Program-made: the position numbers and the translations under genes
Part shown: positions 7,473 through 16,669 of the stretch, in pieces
How the letters are laid out: each line of letters starts with the position of its first letter
Numbering within the stretch: position 1 is the first letter of the stretch
Origin: Bacteroidales bacterium UBA5235
GTDB lineage: Bacteria; Bacteroidota; Bacteroidia; Bacteroidales; VadinHA17
Assembly: GCA_002409145.1 (NCBI GenBank)
Contig: DHUL01000038.1
Location: forward strand, 10,263-32,836
Direction: 5' to 3'
Length of the DNA stretch: 22,574 bases
The notes under the pieces: model-generated
Databases searched by the model: none
What the model saw: the letters and a program-made list of their open reading frames with translations, nothing else
Told to the model about the DNA's origin: nothing

Positions 7473-8557
7473 TTGCGTGCGTTTTTCCATTGTAAGAATT
7501 TTTCATGTTCAATCTGCTGGTCACGGAGGTCCTGCGGCATTTCCGCATATGTGAATCTGATTGCATCCTCGAGGGGGTACTGAACGGTCTGTTCAGTTTC
7601 AATGAACTGACGGTCAATCTCCTTTTCGTACTCATCAACGAGCTTCTTTTCCTTGTCATCTGACCACAGCTCCTTCTTTTCAAGGAAAAGTTTCATGCGG
7701 CGGAGCGGATCCTTCAGGTCCCATTCCTTCTCCTCGTCAGTGGTGCGGTATTTTGTCGGGTCATCAGAGGTTGTATGCGCACCCTTGCGGTAGGTCACTG
7801 CTTCAATCAGTACAGGCTGCTTTTCGGTGCGGACATAATCATGTGCATATCTGAAAACGGTCAGCATGGCGAAGATGTCATTGCCATCAACCTTGATTCC
7901 ATTTATCCCGTATGCTTTTGACTTAATTGCCATATTTACGCTGGCGGTCTGCATCTTCACAGGTACTGATATTGCATACTGGTTGTTCTGTACCACGAAG
8001 ATCACTGGCGCCTTCCATACACCGGCGAAATTGAGCGCCTCGTGGAAGTCCCCCTCAGAGGTCCCGCCGTCACCCACAAAAGCCATGACAACTTCATCCT
8101 TCTTCTGATAGTTGATGGCATAGCCTATGCCTGATGCATGCAACAGCTGTGATGCGATAGGCACTGATGAAGGAAGCATATGGTTTGCTCCGGCAAATTT
8201 AGTGCCCTCCTCAAAACCCATGTTGAACATGAAGACTTCTCTCATAGTCACACCTTTGGCGAGCCATGCCCCTAGTTCGCGGAACGCAGGCACCAGCCAG
8301 TCTTCGTGCCTCAGCACTGCGCCTGCAGCTACACCGATGGCCTCCTGACCATAGTTGGGAGGGTAGGTGTAGACACGGCCCTGGCGCTGGTAGGAGACAA
8401 TCATTTGATCAAGAGTACGGACAAAGAGCATGTCCTTGTAAAGTTTCAGGATCTCCTCATCGGAGAGCTTGGGCATCAGTTCCTTGCTGATGACCTTTCC
8501 GTTGTTATCGATGACCTGTACCATCTTGTCATCTGCCGGATCAAACTGGTCGAACAT
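7469..8557 (-). CDS. pdhA: 2-oxoacid (probably pyruvate) dehydrogenase E1 alpha subunit
   Basis: The 362-residue subunit carries the thiamine diphosphate/Mg2+ motif GDGGTSEGDFHEALNFAG through NN (162-192) and the phosphorylation-loop-like segment GAHTTSDDPTKYR (259-271), where H261 is the conserved loop histidine that contacts the cofactor. The N-terminus (VIDNNGKVISKELMPKLSDE, then NRQG-like YQRQGR and NYGQEA) follows the layout of Gram-positive-type PdhA, longer than branched-chain E1alpha at that end; HTTSDDP is shared by both groups. First gene of the four-gene operon; the 208-base leader upstream separates it from the glycosidase gene. No Shine-Dalgarno-like sequence precedes the ATG (AAACAAAACACAAA), common in Bacteroidota. 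Confidence 0.92.
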   Translation of the reverse strand: MFDQFDPADDKMVQVIDNNGKVISKELMPKLSDEEILKLYKDMLFVRTLDQMIVSYQRQGRVYTYPPNYGQEAIGVAAGAVLRHEDWLVPAFRELGAWLAKGVTMREVFMFNMGFEEGTKFAGANHMLPSSVPIASQLLHASGIGYAINYQKKDEVVMAFVGDGGTSEGDFHEALNFAGVWKAPVIFVVQNNQYAISVPVKMQTASVNMAIKSKAYGINGIKVDGNDIFAMLTVFRYAHDYVRTEKQPVLIEAVTYRKGAHTTSDDPTKYRTTDEEKEWDLKDPLRRMKLFLEKKELWSDDKEKKLVDEYEKEIDRQFIETEQTVQYPLEDAIRFTYAEMPQDLRDQQIEHEKFLQWKNARK

Positions 8558-8765
8558 TTTGTGTTTTGTTTAACGTTTCTGTAATAAAAGACAAACAAGT
8601 CCGGAATTTGTTCAACATACTTTTAGACATGATGTACTTGAAGCAGGTAAGGCCTCCCGGAGCTATGAGCCGGGTCATTGAAGGGAAAGAGTCAGCGTGG
8701 CACTGACTGCTGTCATACCGATGTTCTAAGTGATTTCCGGCAGAGAAAAATAACCGGTGTCAGTT
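8558..8765 (-). other. Leader of the dehydrogenase operon
   Basis: This 208-base spacer separates the glycosidase stop from the E1alpha start. It contains two small inverted repeats, CCCGG/CCGGG around 8657-8675 and GTCAG/CTGAC around 8691-8707. I found no perfect TAnnTTTG box on the minus strand, so the promoter is not identified. Neither hairpin has a T tract and I assign no function. Confidence 0.3.
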
Positions 8766-10877
8766 TTATAAGGAAGAATTGTAATTCACTTTCCAGGCGA
8801 TTTTGCCACCGTCAGTATTTACCATCTTAATTCGTCTGACTGCTCCGTCTCTCTTTTCGGAAATCAGATTTCCTCCGGTAACAGAGATGGTGGGTGATTC
8901 GTAGCCGGCCGGTTCATAGATCAGCAGGGTATATTCGTCAGAAGGTACAGGTTTGCTGATGCCTGAGAGGACACCATTATCCCATTTCACTTCTGCCAGG
9001 TCAGTAGCGCCGCAGCTGATGTGCCTGGAGGTGGCAAGCACCTGTGGATTCTGCTGTACCGGTCTGATGCAGAAGAGCTGGCAGTTGTAGAGGGGATCGA
9101 TATGATCAAAAACAACATCATTGGTTACGGTTCCCAGGAAAGTGTCAGACCAGAACTCATAGAGCAGGTATTCTTTGCCTTTTTCCAGGCCGAGTTCGGC
9201 CAGGCTGACCTTCTCTTCCTTCTCACCGAGCCTGCCAAGCACGCACCATCTCTCCCACGGCATATTGAGTTCGAGCATGAACAGGTCAAAGGGCGAGGTG
9301 CGGCTGCCATCGCTCTCCCGTTCTCCCGAGCCGCTCATCTCAGTGGTGGTACGGTCAAGAAATGACGAACGGGAGGGATCGAGATCAAACACCTGTCCGG
9401 GGAGTGTAAGGAGCACCGGCAGTGATTTACGGGCAGGGTCAATAAGGTCAGTATGATAAACTTCAGGTTTATCCGTAACCATGAAAAGTGATCCTGTCAG
9501 TGAGGTGGCCATGCATGAGCGCCAGGCTTCCTGTGGTGTAAGCTCTATATGGTCCGGGTCATTTCTCCAGACTACATTATTGAATGAGTTATACTGAGCC
9601 AGTGCTGTGTAACCGTACCCGTCATTGCCGATGCGGCATCCGTCGGCCAGCCCAACCACTCCCGGAAGCACACCCCAGCATGCCAGCAGGAAGTTTTCGC
9701 GTCCTGTTTCTTCGCGCACCCTGCGCACCACATTCCTGAACGCCTCCTCACGCTCGGCATAACCGCCCCTGAAGAAGCTGCCGTGGCTGTTGTATCCATC
9801 GAAGAGGAGATGGCGGAGTGCATCAAGCTTGAAGTAGCTCCAGCCGTCATTCCTGAAACGGCTGTAGACAGGAGTAAGGACTGAGTCAAGCATCTCATCT
9901 TCAAGGCCATTGAGGATATAACCAATCCATCTTCCTGAGGCCGGTGTGCCGTCCGCATTCCTTACATACCAGTCAGGGTGGGAGCAGGCCCAGGCTGAGT
10001 CATGAACCGCCACATTGGTCCAGATGCCGGGCCTGAATCCTTTGGAGCTGATGTAAGCAGCCAGGTTGCCAAGGCCGGATGGGAATTTATAATTGGGATT
10101 GATCCATTCTTCCGGTGCACCACCGTATTGCTGGTAGCCGTCATCAATCTGAATATAATCCAACCCGTATGGCTTCATTGTTTCAGCTAGCACATCAGTG
10201 GCTTCCCTGACATTCTCCTCAGTGATTCCGGTTTTATAGGCAAACCATGAACACCAGCCTGCAACCGGTTCTTTCCAGACCTGGTAATTCCATGGTTCGT
10301 AATAATCAAGCCCTCTGTGTTTCTGGTAGTAACGTGGCCGGAACCTGAACGTGACCTCATTGCCTGTCATGCTTAGAGTGTAAGTGATCCCGGTAGTGTC
10401 AACAGCTTTGGGTTCTATCCTGAATGACGCCGAGGTATAAGACTGGTCTGCTGACAGCAGCCAGTCTGATTCTCTGTCATAGACAGCCCTGTTCAGCAGG
10501 CTGTGGCTGAGTCCGTACGTATGCCTGACGACCTGGGTCCCTTCAATGCGCCGGTCGGCTTCGCAGGTGAATGATTCCTTCCCTGCGCGTATCCGTCCTG
10601 TGATGTTCATACTGGCTCCGTTAACTGAAGAGATGGTCAGGAGGTAAGAGACCTTCCCGTCACGCTCTTCATTCAGCTCCTTTACCGTATATGATGCCTG
10701 AGGCAAATCACATGCGAGGGTCAATATGGCTGTACCATCATAGAGCAGGCTGATGTTATTTGCTTCACGGATCATTTGAGCCGGTGCGTTTGGCGGGATT
10801 GTATCATCTGACGGCGAAGTGCACATTGCCAGTGTTGCAGTGAACATTATGGCGAGGATTGGTGGAATACGGTCCAT
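8766..10877 (-). CDS. Clan GH-D glycosidase lipoprotein (alpha-galactosidase/GH36-like)
   Basis: The 703-residue product starts with a hydrophobic signal and a probable lipobox (LAMC, Cys19), so it is expected as an envelope lipoprotein. An N-terminal beta-rich region (about 25-200) precedes a TIM barrel starting with AGWCSWFAYKTGITEENV (206-223) and YIQIDDGYQ (241-249), which is typical of GH27/GH36/GH31-like clan GH-D enzymes. The expected catalytic nucleophile is D352 in YFKLDAL; the expected acid/base is D419 in CRIGNDG. A C-terminal beta domain completes it. Clan GH-D members with this layout remove terminal alpha-galactose or are raffinose/stachyose-synthase-like transglycosidases; the exact substrate is not readable. 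No SusC/SusD pair or other carbohydrate genes are nearby, so it is not in a classical polysaccharide-utilisation locus within this window. A candidate -7 box lies just upstream (10897-10904). Confidence 0.85.
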   Translation of the reverse strand: MDRIPPILAIMFTATLAMCTSPSDDTIPPNAPAQMIREANNISLLYDGTAILTLACDLPQASYTVKELNEERDGKVSYLLTISSVNGASMNITGRIRAGKESFTCEADRRIEGTQVVRHTYGLSHSLLNRAVYDRESDWLLSADQSYTSASFRIEPKAVDTTGITYTLSMTGNEVTFRFRPRYYQKHRGLDYYEPWNYQVWKEPVAGWCSWFAYKTGITEENVREATDVLAETMKPYGLDYIQIDDGYQQYGGAPEEWINPNYKFPSGLGNLAAYISSKGFRPGIWTNVAVHDSAWACSHPDWYVRNADGTPASGRWIGYILNGLEDEMLDSVLTPVYSRFRNDGWSYFKLDALRHLLFDGYNSHGSFFRGGYAEREEAFRNVVRRVREETGRENFLLACWGVLPGVVGLADGCRIGNDGYGYTALAQYNSFNNVVWRNDPDHIELTPQEAWRSCMATSLTGSLFMVTDKPEVYHTDLIDPARKSLPVLLTLPGQVFDLDPSRSSFLDRTTTEMSGSGERESDGSRTSPFDLFMLELNMPWERWCVLGRLGEKEEKVSLAELGLEKGKEYLLYEFWSDTFLGTVTNDVVFDHIDPLYNCQLFCIRPVQQNPQVLATSRHISCGATDLAEVKWDNGVLSGISKPVPSDEYTLLIYEPAGYESPTISVTGGNLISEKRDGAVRRIKMVNTDGGKIAWKVNYNSSL

Positions 10878-10896
10878 GTCAGGTTTCTAATATTTC

Positions 10897-10904
10897 CAAA
10901 AATA
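10897..10904 (-). promoter_or_regulatory. Candidate -7 promoter box for the glycosidase gene
   Basis: On the minus strand this reads TATTTTTG, a perfect match to the Bacteroidota sigma-ABfr -7 box TAnnTTTG. It ends about 20 bases before the ATG, giving a very short 5' leader. No clear TTTG -33 box is found at the expected distance, so the call rests on one element. Confidence 0.35.
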
Positions 10905-11048
10905 GGCAAAAAGAGTCTATGGCAGCAGCCTTTTGGGGCTATCGCGGGAGGGGTAATGTGAAGAAATGTTAACAGAGACAGGTATTAATAAGTATAAGTT
11001 TTAAATTAGCTGAATATTATGCAATCAGTTAACCCAATCTCTTAAATC

Positions 11049-13850
11049 ATGAAGAACTTGTTGAAAGTAGCTTTGCTATTAATGTTTGTCATAGCTGTCT
11101 CATGCCAGAAGAAGGCTGCAGATGAACTATCACTCCCGTTCGAAAAATACGAACTGGAAAATGGTCTTGATGTCATTCTGCACCAGGATCATTCAGATCC
11201 CATCGTATCGGTGGCAATTTATTATCATGTAGGTTCCAACCGCGAGGTACCTGGTCGTACCGGTTTTGCGCACCTGTTCGAGCATATGATGTTCCAGCAG
11301 AGCGAGAATGTTCCCGAGGATCAGTATTTCCGGCTTATTCAATCTGCAGGTGGAACACTGAACGGTTCAACCAACCAGGACCGTACCAATTATTACGAAA
11401 CCGTGCCCAAAAATGCACTGGAGATGGTTCTCTGGATGGAGTCTGACCGTATGGGATACCTGGCAAATACCATAACACAGCAGGCTTTTGCTATTCAGCA
11501 GAACGTGGTTCAGAATGAAAAACGTCAGAACTATGATAACAGGCCATACGGTCATTCGTCGACGGTAATGGCACGGGCGCTGTTCCCTGAAGGTCATCCC
11601 TACAGCTGGACTACCATCGGTGAGATAAAGGATCTTTTCAACGCCACTGTTGATGATGTGAAGGAGTTTCACGGGCGCTATTACATACCGAACAACGCAA
11701 CCCTTTCAATCGCAGGCGACTTTGATGCCGCTGACGTTAAGGCGCTGGTTCAGAAATATTTTGGCGAGATTCCGTCTGGGCCGGAGGTTGAAAAGATGTC
11801 TCCCATGCCCGTAACCCTCGCAGAGACGAAAAAGCTTTATCACGAAGACAATTTCGCAAATACTGCTCAGTATACCATGGCCTTCCCAACAGTTGAGATG
11901 TACAATCCCGACTCCTATGCACTGATGATTCTGAGTGATATCCTTGCAGGTGGCAAAAAGTCACCTATGTACAATGTGCTCGTAAAGGAGAAGAAGATTA
12001 CCTCCGGTGTGAGTGCCTATAATTCTTCACAACTTCTTGCCGGTACCTTCCGTGTATTTGTTAACGCCAATCCCGACGTCACTCTTACAGATATCGAGAA
12101 TGCCATCTTTGAATCCTTTGCACGCTTTGAAACCGAGGGATTCACCGAGAGGGACCTGGAAAAGGTCAAGGCAGGACAGGAGACCCGTTTTTATAACATA
12201 ATAAGCAGCAATGACGGTAAGGCGAAACAGCTTGCCGAGTATAACATGTATGCCGGCGATCCCGGTTATTACAAGCAGGATATAGAGGCACTGAAGGCTG
12301 TCACCGTTGACGATGTGAAGAGGGTATATGAAAAATATATTAAGGGTAAGAATTATGTTGCCACCAGCTTTGTGCCCAAGGGCAAAGTCGAGCTTGCTGC
12401 CGTGGGTTCAGTTGATGCAGGCATAGAAGAGGAGAATATACTGACTGCCACTGAGGTAAAGGTGGTAGCCGGTGCAGCAGAAGAGATCAAAAAGACACCT
12501 ACCTCTTTTGATCGTTCGGTGCAACCACCGCTTGGACCTGATGTTTCTGTCACCGTTCCGCCGGTATGGAAGTCATCACTGGCAAACGGAATGAAGATTT
12601 ACGGCATACAGCATATGGAAATACCCCTGGTACAGTACAGCATTGCCATTGAAGGAGGTCACATGCTGGATGACATCAGTGCTCCGGGCGTTGCCAGCAT
12701 GCTGGCTGCAATGCTGAATGAAGGTACAAAGAATAAAACCCCTGAGGAACTGGAGGAGGAGATTGATCTCCTGGGTGCCAGCATCTGGATTGGAGCAGAC
12801 AGTGAGGATATTACCGTTAATGTCAATACCCTTGCCCGTAATTTTGAAAAGACCCTTGCCATTGTTGAGGAGATGCTGCTGCAGCCCCGGTGGGACTCTG
12901 CCGCTTTTGAGCTGGCTAAAACACGCACTCTCAACAGCCTGAGAAGGAGCTCTATAGACCCGACCTATCTGGGATCGAAGGCACTCAGCAGTCTCATTCT
13001 GGGTGAGAATAACATTTATGCCACCGATGTTTCCGGTACTCCCGAAAGTGTTCAGGCGATGACCATAGATCAGCTAAAGGCATTCTATGAGAAGAATTTC
13101 TCTCCTTCAATTTCCCGTTTTCTGGTTGTGGGAGCAGTAGACCAGCCAAGGGTAGAAAAGGCTCTTACCTCGCTGAACACCAACTGGGCTGCCAAAGAAG
13201 TTCTGATGCCTGAGGTGACACCTGCACAGGCTCCCGAAAAATCCGGCGTCTATTTCGTCAACATTCCTGATGCAAAACAGTCAAATATTTTCATTGGAGC
13301 ACCTGCAATACCCAGGGGCCATCCTGACTACTACCCCGCATATGTTGCCAATTACAAACTGGGAGGTTCATTCAACGGTTATGTTAACCTGGTCCTGAGG
13401 GAGGAAAAAGGTTACACCTACGGAGCCAGGACCAACTTCAGTGCGATGAAGAACTACGGCTATTTCAATGCCAACTCGGCAGTAAGATCGACAGCGACCC
13501 TTGAATCAGTTGAGATTTTCAGGGACCTGATGGCGCGTTACCGCGAAGGTGTCTCACAGGAGGATGTCGATTTCACAAAGGATGCCCTTCTCAAGGGCAA
13601 TGCACTGAGGTTCGAGACCCAGCGGGCTCTGCTCGGGATGCTCAGCACGATGAGCCAGTACGGACTGCCTGACGACTATATTGCGCAGGAGGAAAACTAT
13701 GTAAGGGAGCTGACCGTGGAAAAGGTAAACGAAATGGTGAACAAGTATATCGATCCGATGAAGATGTACTATGTTGTTGCAGGAGACGCTGCAACACAGA
13801 TCAAGGAACTGAAAAAAATGGGCTTTGGAGAGCCTGTACTGGTTAAATAA
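11049..13850 (+). CDS. M16 zinc peptidase lipoprotein, first of a tandem pair
   Basis: This pitrilysin/insulinase-family metallopeptidase has two M16 halves in one chain of 933 residues. A lipoprotein signal (MKNLLKVALLLMFVIAVSC, Cys19) indicates an envelope lipoprotein facing the periplasm or cell surface. The inverted zinc motif HLFEH gives ligands H75 and H79 with the catalytic E78; the distal zinc ligand is E157 in QNEKRQ. The C-terminal half (from about residue 500) has lost the zinc motif, as usual, and keeps the substrate-positioning Arg/Tyr pair in REEKGYTYGA (R784, Y791). The family degrades unfolded peptides inside a closed clamshell. The next gene, a close paralogue, begins 8 bases after the stop, so the two are almost certainly cotranscribed and may form a heterodimer (inference). 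Confidence 0.93.
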   Translation: MKNLLKVALLLMFVIAVSCQKKAADELSLPFEKYELENGLDVILHQDHSDPIVSVAIYYHVGSNREVPGRTGFAHLFEHMMFQQSENVPEDQYFRLIQSAGGTLNGSTNQDRTNYYETVPKNALEMVLWMESDRMGYLANTITQQAFAIQQNVVQNEKRQNYDNRPYGHSSTVMARALFPEGHPYSWTTIGEIKDLFNATVDDVKEFHGRYYIPNNATLSIAGDFDAADVKALVQKYFGEIPSGPEVEKMSPMPVTLAETKKLYHEDNFANTAQYTMAFPTVEMYNPDSYALMILSDILAGGKKSPMYNVLVKEKKITSGVSAYNSSQLLAGTFRVFVNANPDVTLTDIENAIFESFARFETEGFTERDLEKVKAGQETRFYNIISSNDGKAKQLAEYNMYAGDPGYYKQDIEALKAVTVDDVKRVYEKYIKGKNYVATSFVPKGKVELAAVGSVDAGIEEENILTATEVKVVAGAAEEIKKTPTSFDRSVQPPLGPDVSVTVPPVWKSSLANGMKIYGIQHMEIPLVQYSIAIEGGHMLDDISAPGVASMLAAMLNEGTKNKTPEELEEEIDLLGASIWIGADSEDITVNVNTLARNFEKTLAIVEEMLLQPRWDSAAFELAKTRTLNSLRRSSIDPTYLGSKALSSLILGENNIYATDVSGTPESVQAMTIDQLKAFYEKNFSPSISRFLVVGAVDQPRVEKALTSLNTNWAAKEVLMPEVTPAQAPEKSGVYFVNIPDAKQSNIFIGAPAIPRGHPDYYPAYVANYKLGGSFNGYVNLVLREEKGYTYGARTNFSAMKNYGYFNANSAVRSTATLESVEIFRDLMARYREGVSQEDVDFTKDALLKGNALRFETQRALLGMLSTMSQYGLPDDYIAQEENYVRELTVEKVNEMVNKYIDPMKMYYVVAGDAATQIKELKKMGFGEPVLVK

Positions 13851-13858
13851 TAAATGAA

Positions 13859-16660
13859 ATGAAAAGAAATTTATCCTTTTTAATGATTGCGGCAATGCTG
13901 CTGATGTCAGCGTGCGGCAACAAGGAAAAAACCAAGCTGAGTGTTCCCTATGAGAAATACAAGCTTGACAACGGACTGACTGTCATCCTCAATGAAGACA
14001 AGTCGGATCCGATGGCATCACTGGTCATACTGTACCACGTTGGTTCAGCCAGGGAGGTTCCGGGCAAGACCGGGTTTGCCCACCTGTTTGAACACATGAT
14101 GTTTCAGCGTTCGGAGAACGTGGGTGAGGATGAGTTCTTCAAGTACATCGAAGGAGTCGGTGGCGACCTCAACGGCGGCACCAGTTCTGACCAGACTATC
14201 TATTTTGAGGTAGTCCCTAAGAATGCCCTTGAGCTGGCCATGTGGCTCGAGTCAGACCGCATGGGTTTCCTTAGCAATACAGTAACACCACAATCGTTCG
14301 CCCTGCAACAGAATGTAGTTCAGAACGAGAAGCGCCAGGGTGTTGACAACAGGCCCTATGGGTTCACTGATTATGTCCTCCTTAAAAATCTCTATCCCCA
14401 GGGTCATCCCTACAGCTGGGATGTGATCGGGGAGATGGCGGACCTGGCTAATGCTACCGTTGATGATGTGAAGGAATTCCACAGGAAGTTCTATATCCCG
14501 AACAATGCAACACTTGTTGTTTCAGGTGATTATGATGTTGCAGAGGTTAAGGCCATGATTCAGAAATACTTCGGGGAGATACCGGCAGGGGAGGAGTTGA
14601 ATGATCCGGAGCCGATGACTGTCACTCTTTCAGAAACGAAGAAGTTATTCCACGAGGACGGCTTTGCCAGGGCGCCGCAGTACACAATGGTATACCCGGT
14701 GGCACAGCAGTTTACAAAGGACGCATACGCACTCGATGTGCTTGCTCAGTTGCTTGGCGTTGGCAAGAATTCTCCGTTGTACAAGGTGCTTGTAAAGGAG
14801 AAGAAGCTTACCTCCAATGTTTCTGCATATAACATGGCACAGGAACTGGCCGGTCAGCTCCAGATAAGTGTGACTGCAAACCCATCTACCAGCCTGAATG
14901 ATGTTGAGAAGGCAATTTTTGAAGCATTTGGAAGGTTCGAGACTGAAAAATTCACCGAGAGGGATCTTGAAAGGATCAAAGCGGGCATTGAAAGGAACTT
15001 TTATCTTCAGATGAGCAGTGTGATGTACAAGGGATTCATGCTGGCAGTCTACAACGAATTTGCAGGATCACCAGATTTCATGCTTGAGGAGCTGGAGATG
15101 ATGAAGAAGATCTCCATGGATGATATCTGGGATGTCTACGACAGGTATATCAAAGGCAAGAACTATGTAGCTACAAGCTTCGTACCCAGGGGCCAGGTTG
15201 ATCTGGTTGCTGAAGGCTCAGTAAATGCAGGGATCATTGAGGAGGACATCACAAAGGCAACCCAGATGGAGGTTGTCGCTGGCGGCGAAGAGGTGATTGA
15301 AAAGACCCCGAGCAGTTTCGACCGTTCGGTGGCCCCTGTACCGGGACCTGATCCTTCAATCACGATTCCTGAAATATGGAAGTCAGAAGCATCCAACGGG
15401 ATGAAGCTGTATGGAATAGAACAGCATGAGCTTCCCATGGTTACCTATATGATAGTGATGGAGGGAGGACACTTACTTGATGATCCGGCAAAACCGGGAG
15501 TGGCAAGGTTCACCGCCTCAATGCTGAACGAGGGCACCAAAAACCGCACTCCGGAGCAGCTTGAGGAGGAGATACAGCTTCTCGGAGCCACAATCAGGAT
15601 CCTTTGTGGTGACGAGAGAATTAATGTGTCTGTAAATACGCTCGCACGCAACTTCGAGAAGACTGTGGCGCTGGTGGAGGAGATGCTGCTTGAACCCCGC
15701 TGGGACGAAGAGCAATTCTCACTGAATAAGACGCGAACAATAAACAGTCTCAGGCGAAGTCTGGCTGATCCCAACTATGTAGCCGGGGCAGCATTTAACA
15801 AGCTTGTGCTCGGGGCAGATAATATCCTTTCTGTTGACGTCAGCGGTACTGTTGAGAGTGTTGAAGCAATCACCATGGATGACCTCAAGGCTTTCTATGA
15901 GAAGAATATTTCACCCTCGGTTGCCAGCTTCATTGTAGTTGGAGACATTGACCAGGCCAGGGTAGAGAAGGCTCTTGCGGGACTGAGCGGGAAGTGGGCT
16001 CCGAAGGAGGTGGTGATGCCTGCCCTTTCATTCCCGCCCACGGCTGAGAAGTCAGCTGTTTACTTCGTTGATGTCCCGGATGCCAAGCAGTCGGTCATCA
16101 ATATCGGAAATCTCTCCATTCCCCGGACGCACCTCGACTATTACAAGGCCCAGGTAGCCAATCACATGCTTGGCGGAGGCGCCAGCGCGAGGCTGTTTAT
16201 GGTGCTCAGGGAAGAGAAGGGATTCACATACGGAGCCTATTCAAGTTTTATGGGCCAGAAGTCTTACGGCGCGTTCCAGGCATATGCCTCGGTCCGTTCA
16301 GATGCCACCCTTGAGTCGGTGGAGCTTTTCCGTGATATCATGGCTGAATACAGGGCTGGTGTCACACAGGAGATTGTTGATTTCACCAAAGGTTCTCTGC
16401 TCAAGGCCAATGCGCTGAGGTTTGAGACTATTGATGCCAAGCTTGGCATGCTGAATACTATGACCTTCTTCGGTTTGCCGGCTGATTATATAAGGCAGGA
16501 GGAGGATTATCTCAGGGGTCTTACCGTGGAGCAGATGAATGAGACTGTGCAGAAGTACATAGATCCGATGAGGATGTACTACGTGGTTGCGGGTGACGCC
16601 AGGACCCAGATGCAGGGGTTGAAGAACGTTGGCTTTGGTGATCCGGTACTGGTAAATTAA
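13859..16660 (+). CDS. M16 zinc peptidase lipoprotein, second of a tandem pair
   Basis: This paralogue has the same length as the upstream gene (933 residues) and aligns with it with almost no gaps: the lipoprotein cysteine (MSAC, Cys19), HLFEH (H75, E78, H79) and distal E157 fall at identical positions. The C-terminal half again lacks HxxEH and keeps the REEKGFTYGA segment. Differences include the post-lipobox linker (GNKEKTK against QKKAADE) and substrate-chamber residues, so substrate range may differ. Both active sites look intact, unlike M16 heterodimers in which one partner is inactive. A strong intrinsic terminator lies about 120 bases downstream (16777-16797). Confidence 0.93.
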   Translation: MKRNLSFLMIAAMLLMSACGNKEKTKLSVPYEKYKLDNGLTVILNEDKSDPMASLVILYHVGSAREVPGKTGFAHLFEHMMFQRSENVGEDEFFKYIEGVGGDLNGGTSSDQTIYFEVVPKNALELAMWLESDRMGFLSNTVTPQSFALQQNVVQNEKRQGVDNRPYGFTDYVLLKNLYPQGHPYSWDVIGEMADLANATVDDVKEFHRKFYIPNNATLVVSGDYDVAEVKAMIQKYFGEIPAGEELNDPEPMTVTLSETKKLFHEDGFARAPQYTMVYPVAQQFTKDAYALDVLAQLLGVGKNSPLYKVLVKEKKLTSNVSAYNMAQELAGQLQISVTANPSTSLNDVEKAIFEAFGRFETEKFTERDLERIKAGIERNFYLQMSSVMYKGFMLAVYNEFAGSPDFMLEELEMMKKISMDDIWDVYDRYIKGKNYVATSFVPRGQVDLVAEGSVNAGIIEEDITKATQMEVVAGGEEVIEKTPSSFDRSVAPVPGPDPSITIPEIWKSEASNGMKLYGIEQHELPMVTYMIVMEGGHLLDDPAKPGVARFTASMLNEGTKNRTPEQLEEEIQLLGATIRILCGDERINVSVNTLARNFEKTVALVEEMLLEPRWDEEQFSLNKTRTINSLRRSLADPNYVAGAAFNKLVLGADNILSVDVSGTVESVEAITMDDLKAFYEKNISPSVASFIVVGDIDQARVEKALAGLSGKWAPKEVVMPALSFPPTAEKSAVYFVDVPDAKQSVINIGNLSIPRTHLDYYKAQVANHMLGGGASARLFMVLREEKGFTYGAYSSFMGQKSYGAFQAYASVRSDATLESVELFRDIMAEYRAGVTQEIVDFTKGSLLKANALRFETIDAKLGMLNTMTFFGLPADYIRQEEDYLRGLTVEQMNETVQKYIDPMRMYYVVAGDARTQMQGLKNVGFGDPVLVN

Positions 16661-16661
16661 T

Positions 16662-16669
16662 TATCTTTG
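16662..16669 (+). promoter_or_regulatory. Candidate -7 promoter box after the M16 genes
   Basis: TATCTTTG, a perfect TAnnTTTG match, lies two bases after the stop of the second M16 gene. A TTTG at 16634-16637 is a possible -33 element but the spacing of 24 is longer than usual. It could start a short transcript ending at the terminator at 16797, or read on toward tRNA-Leu. Confidence 0.35.
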
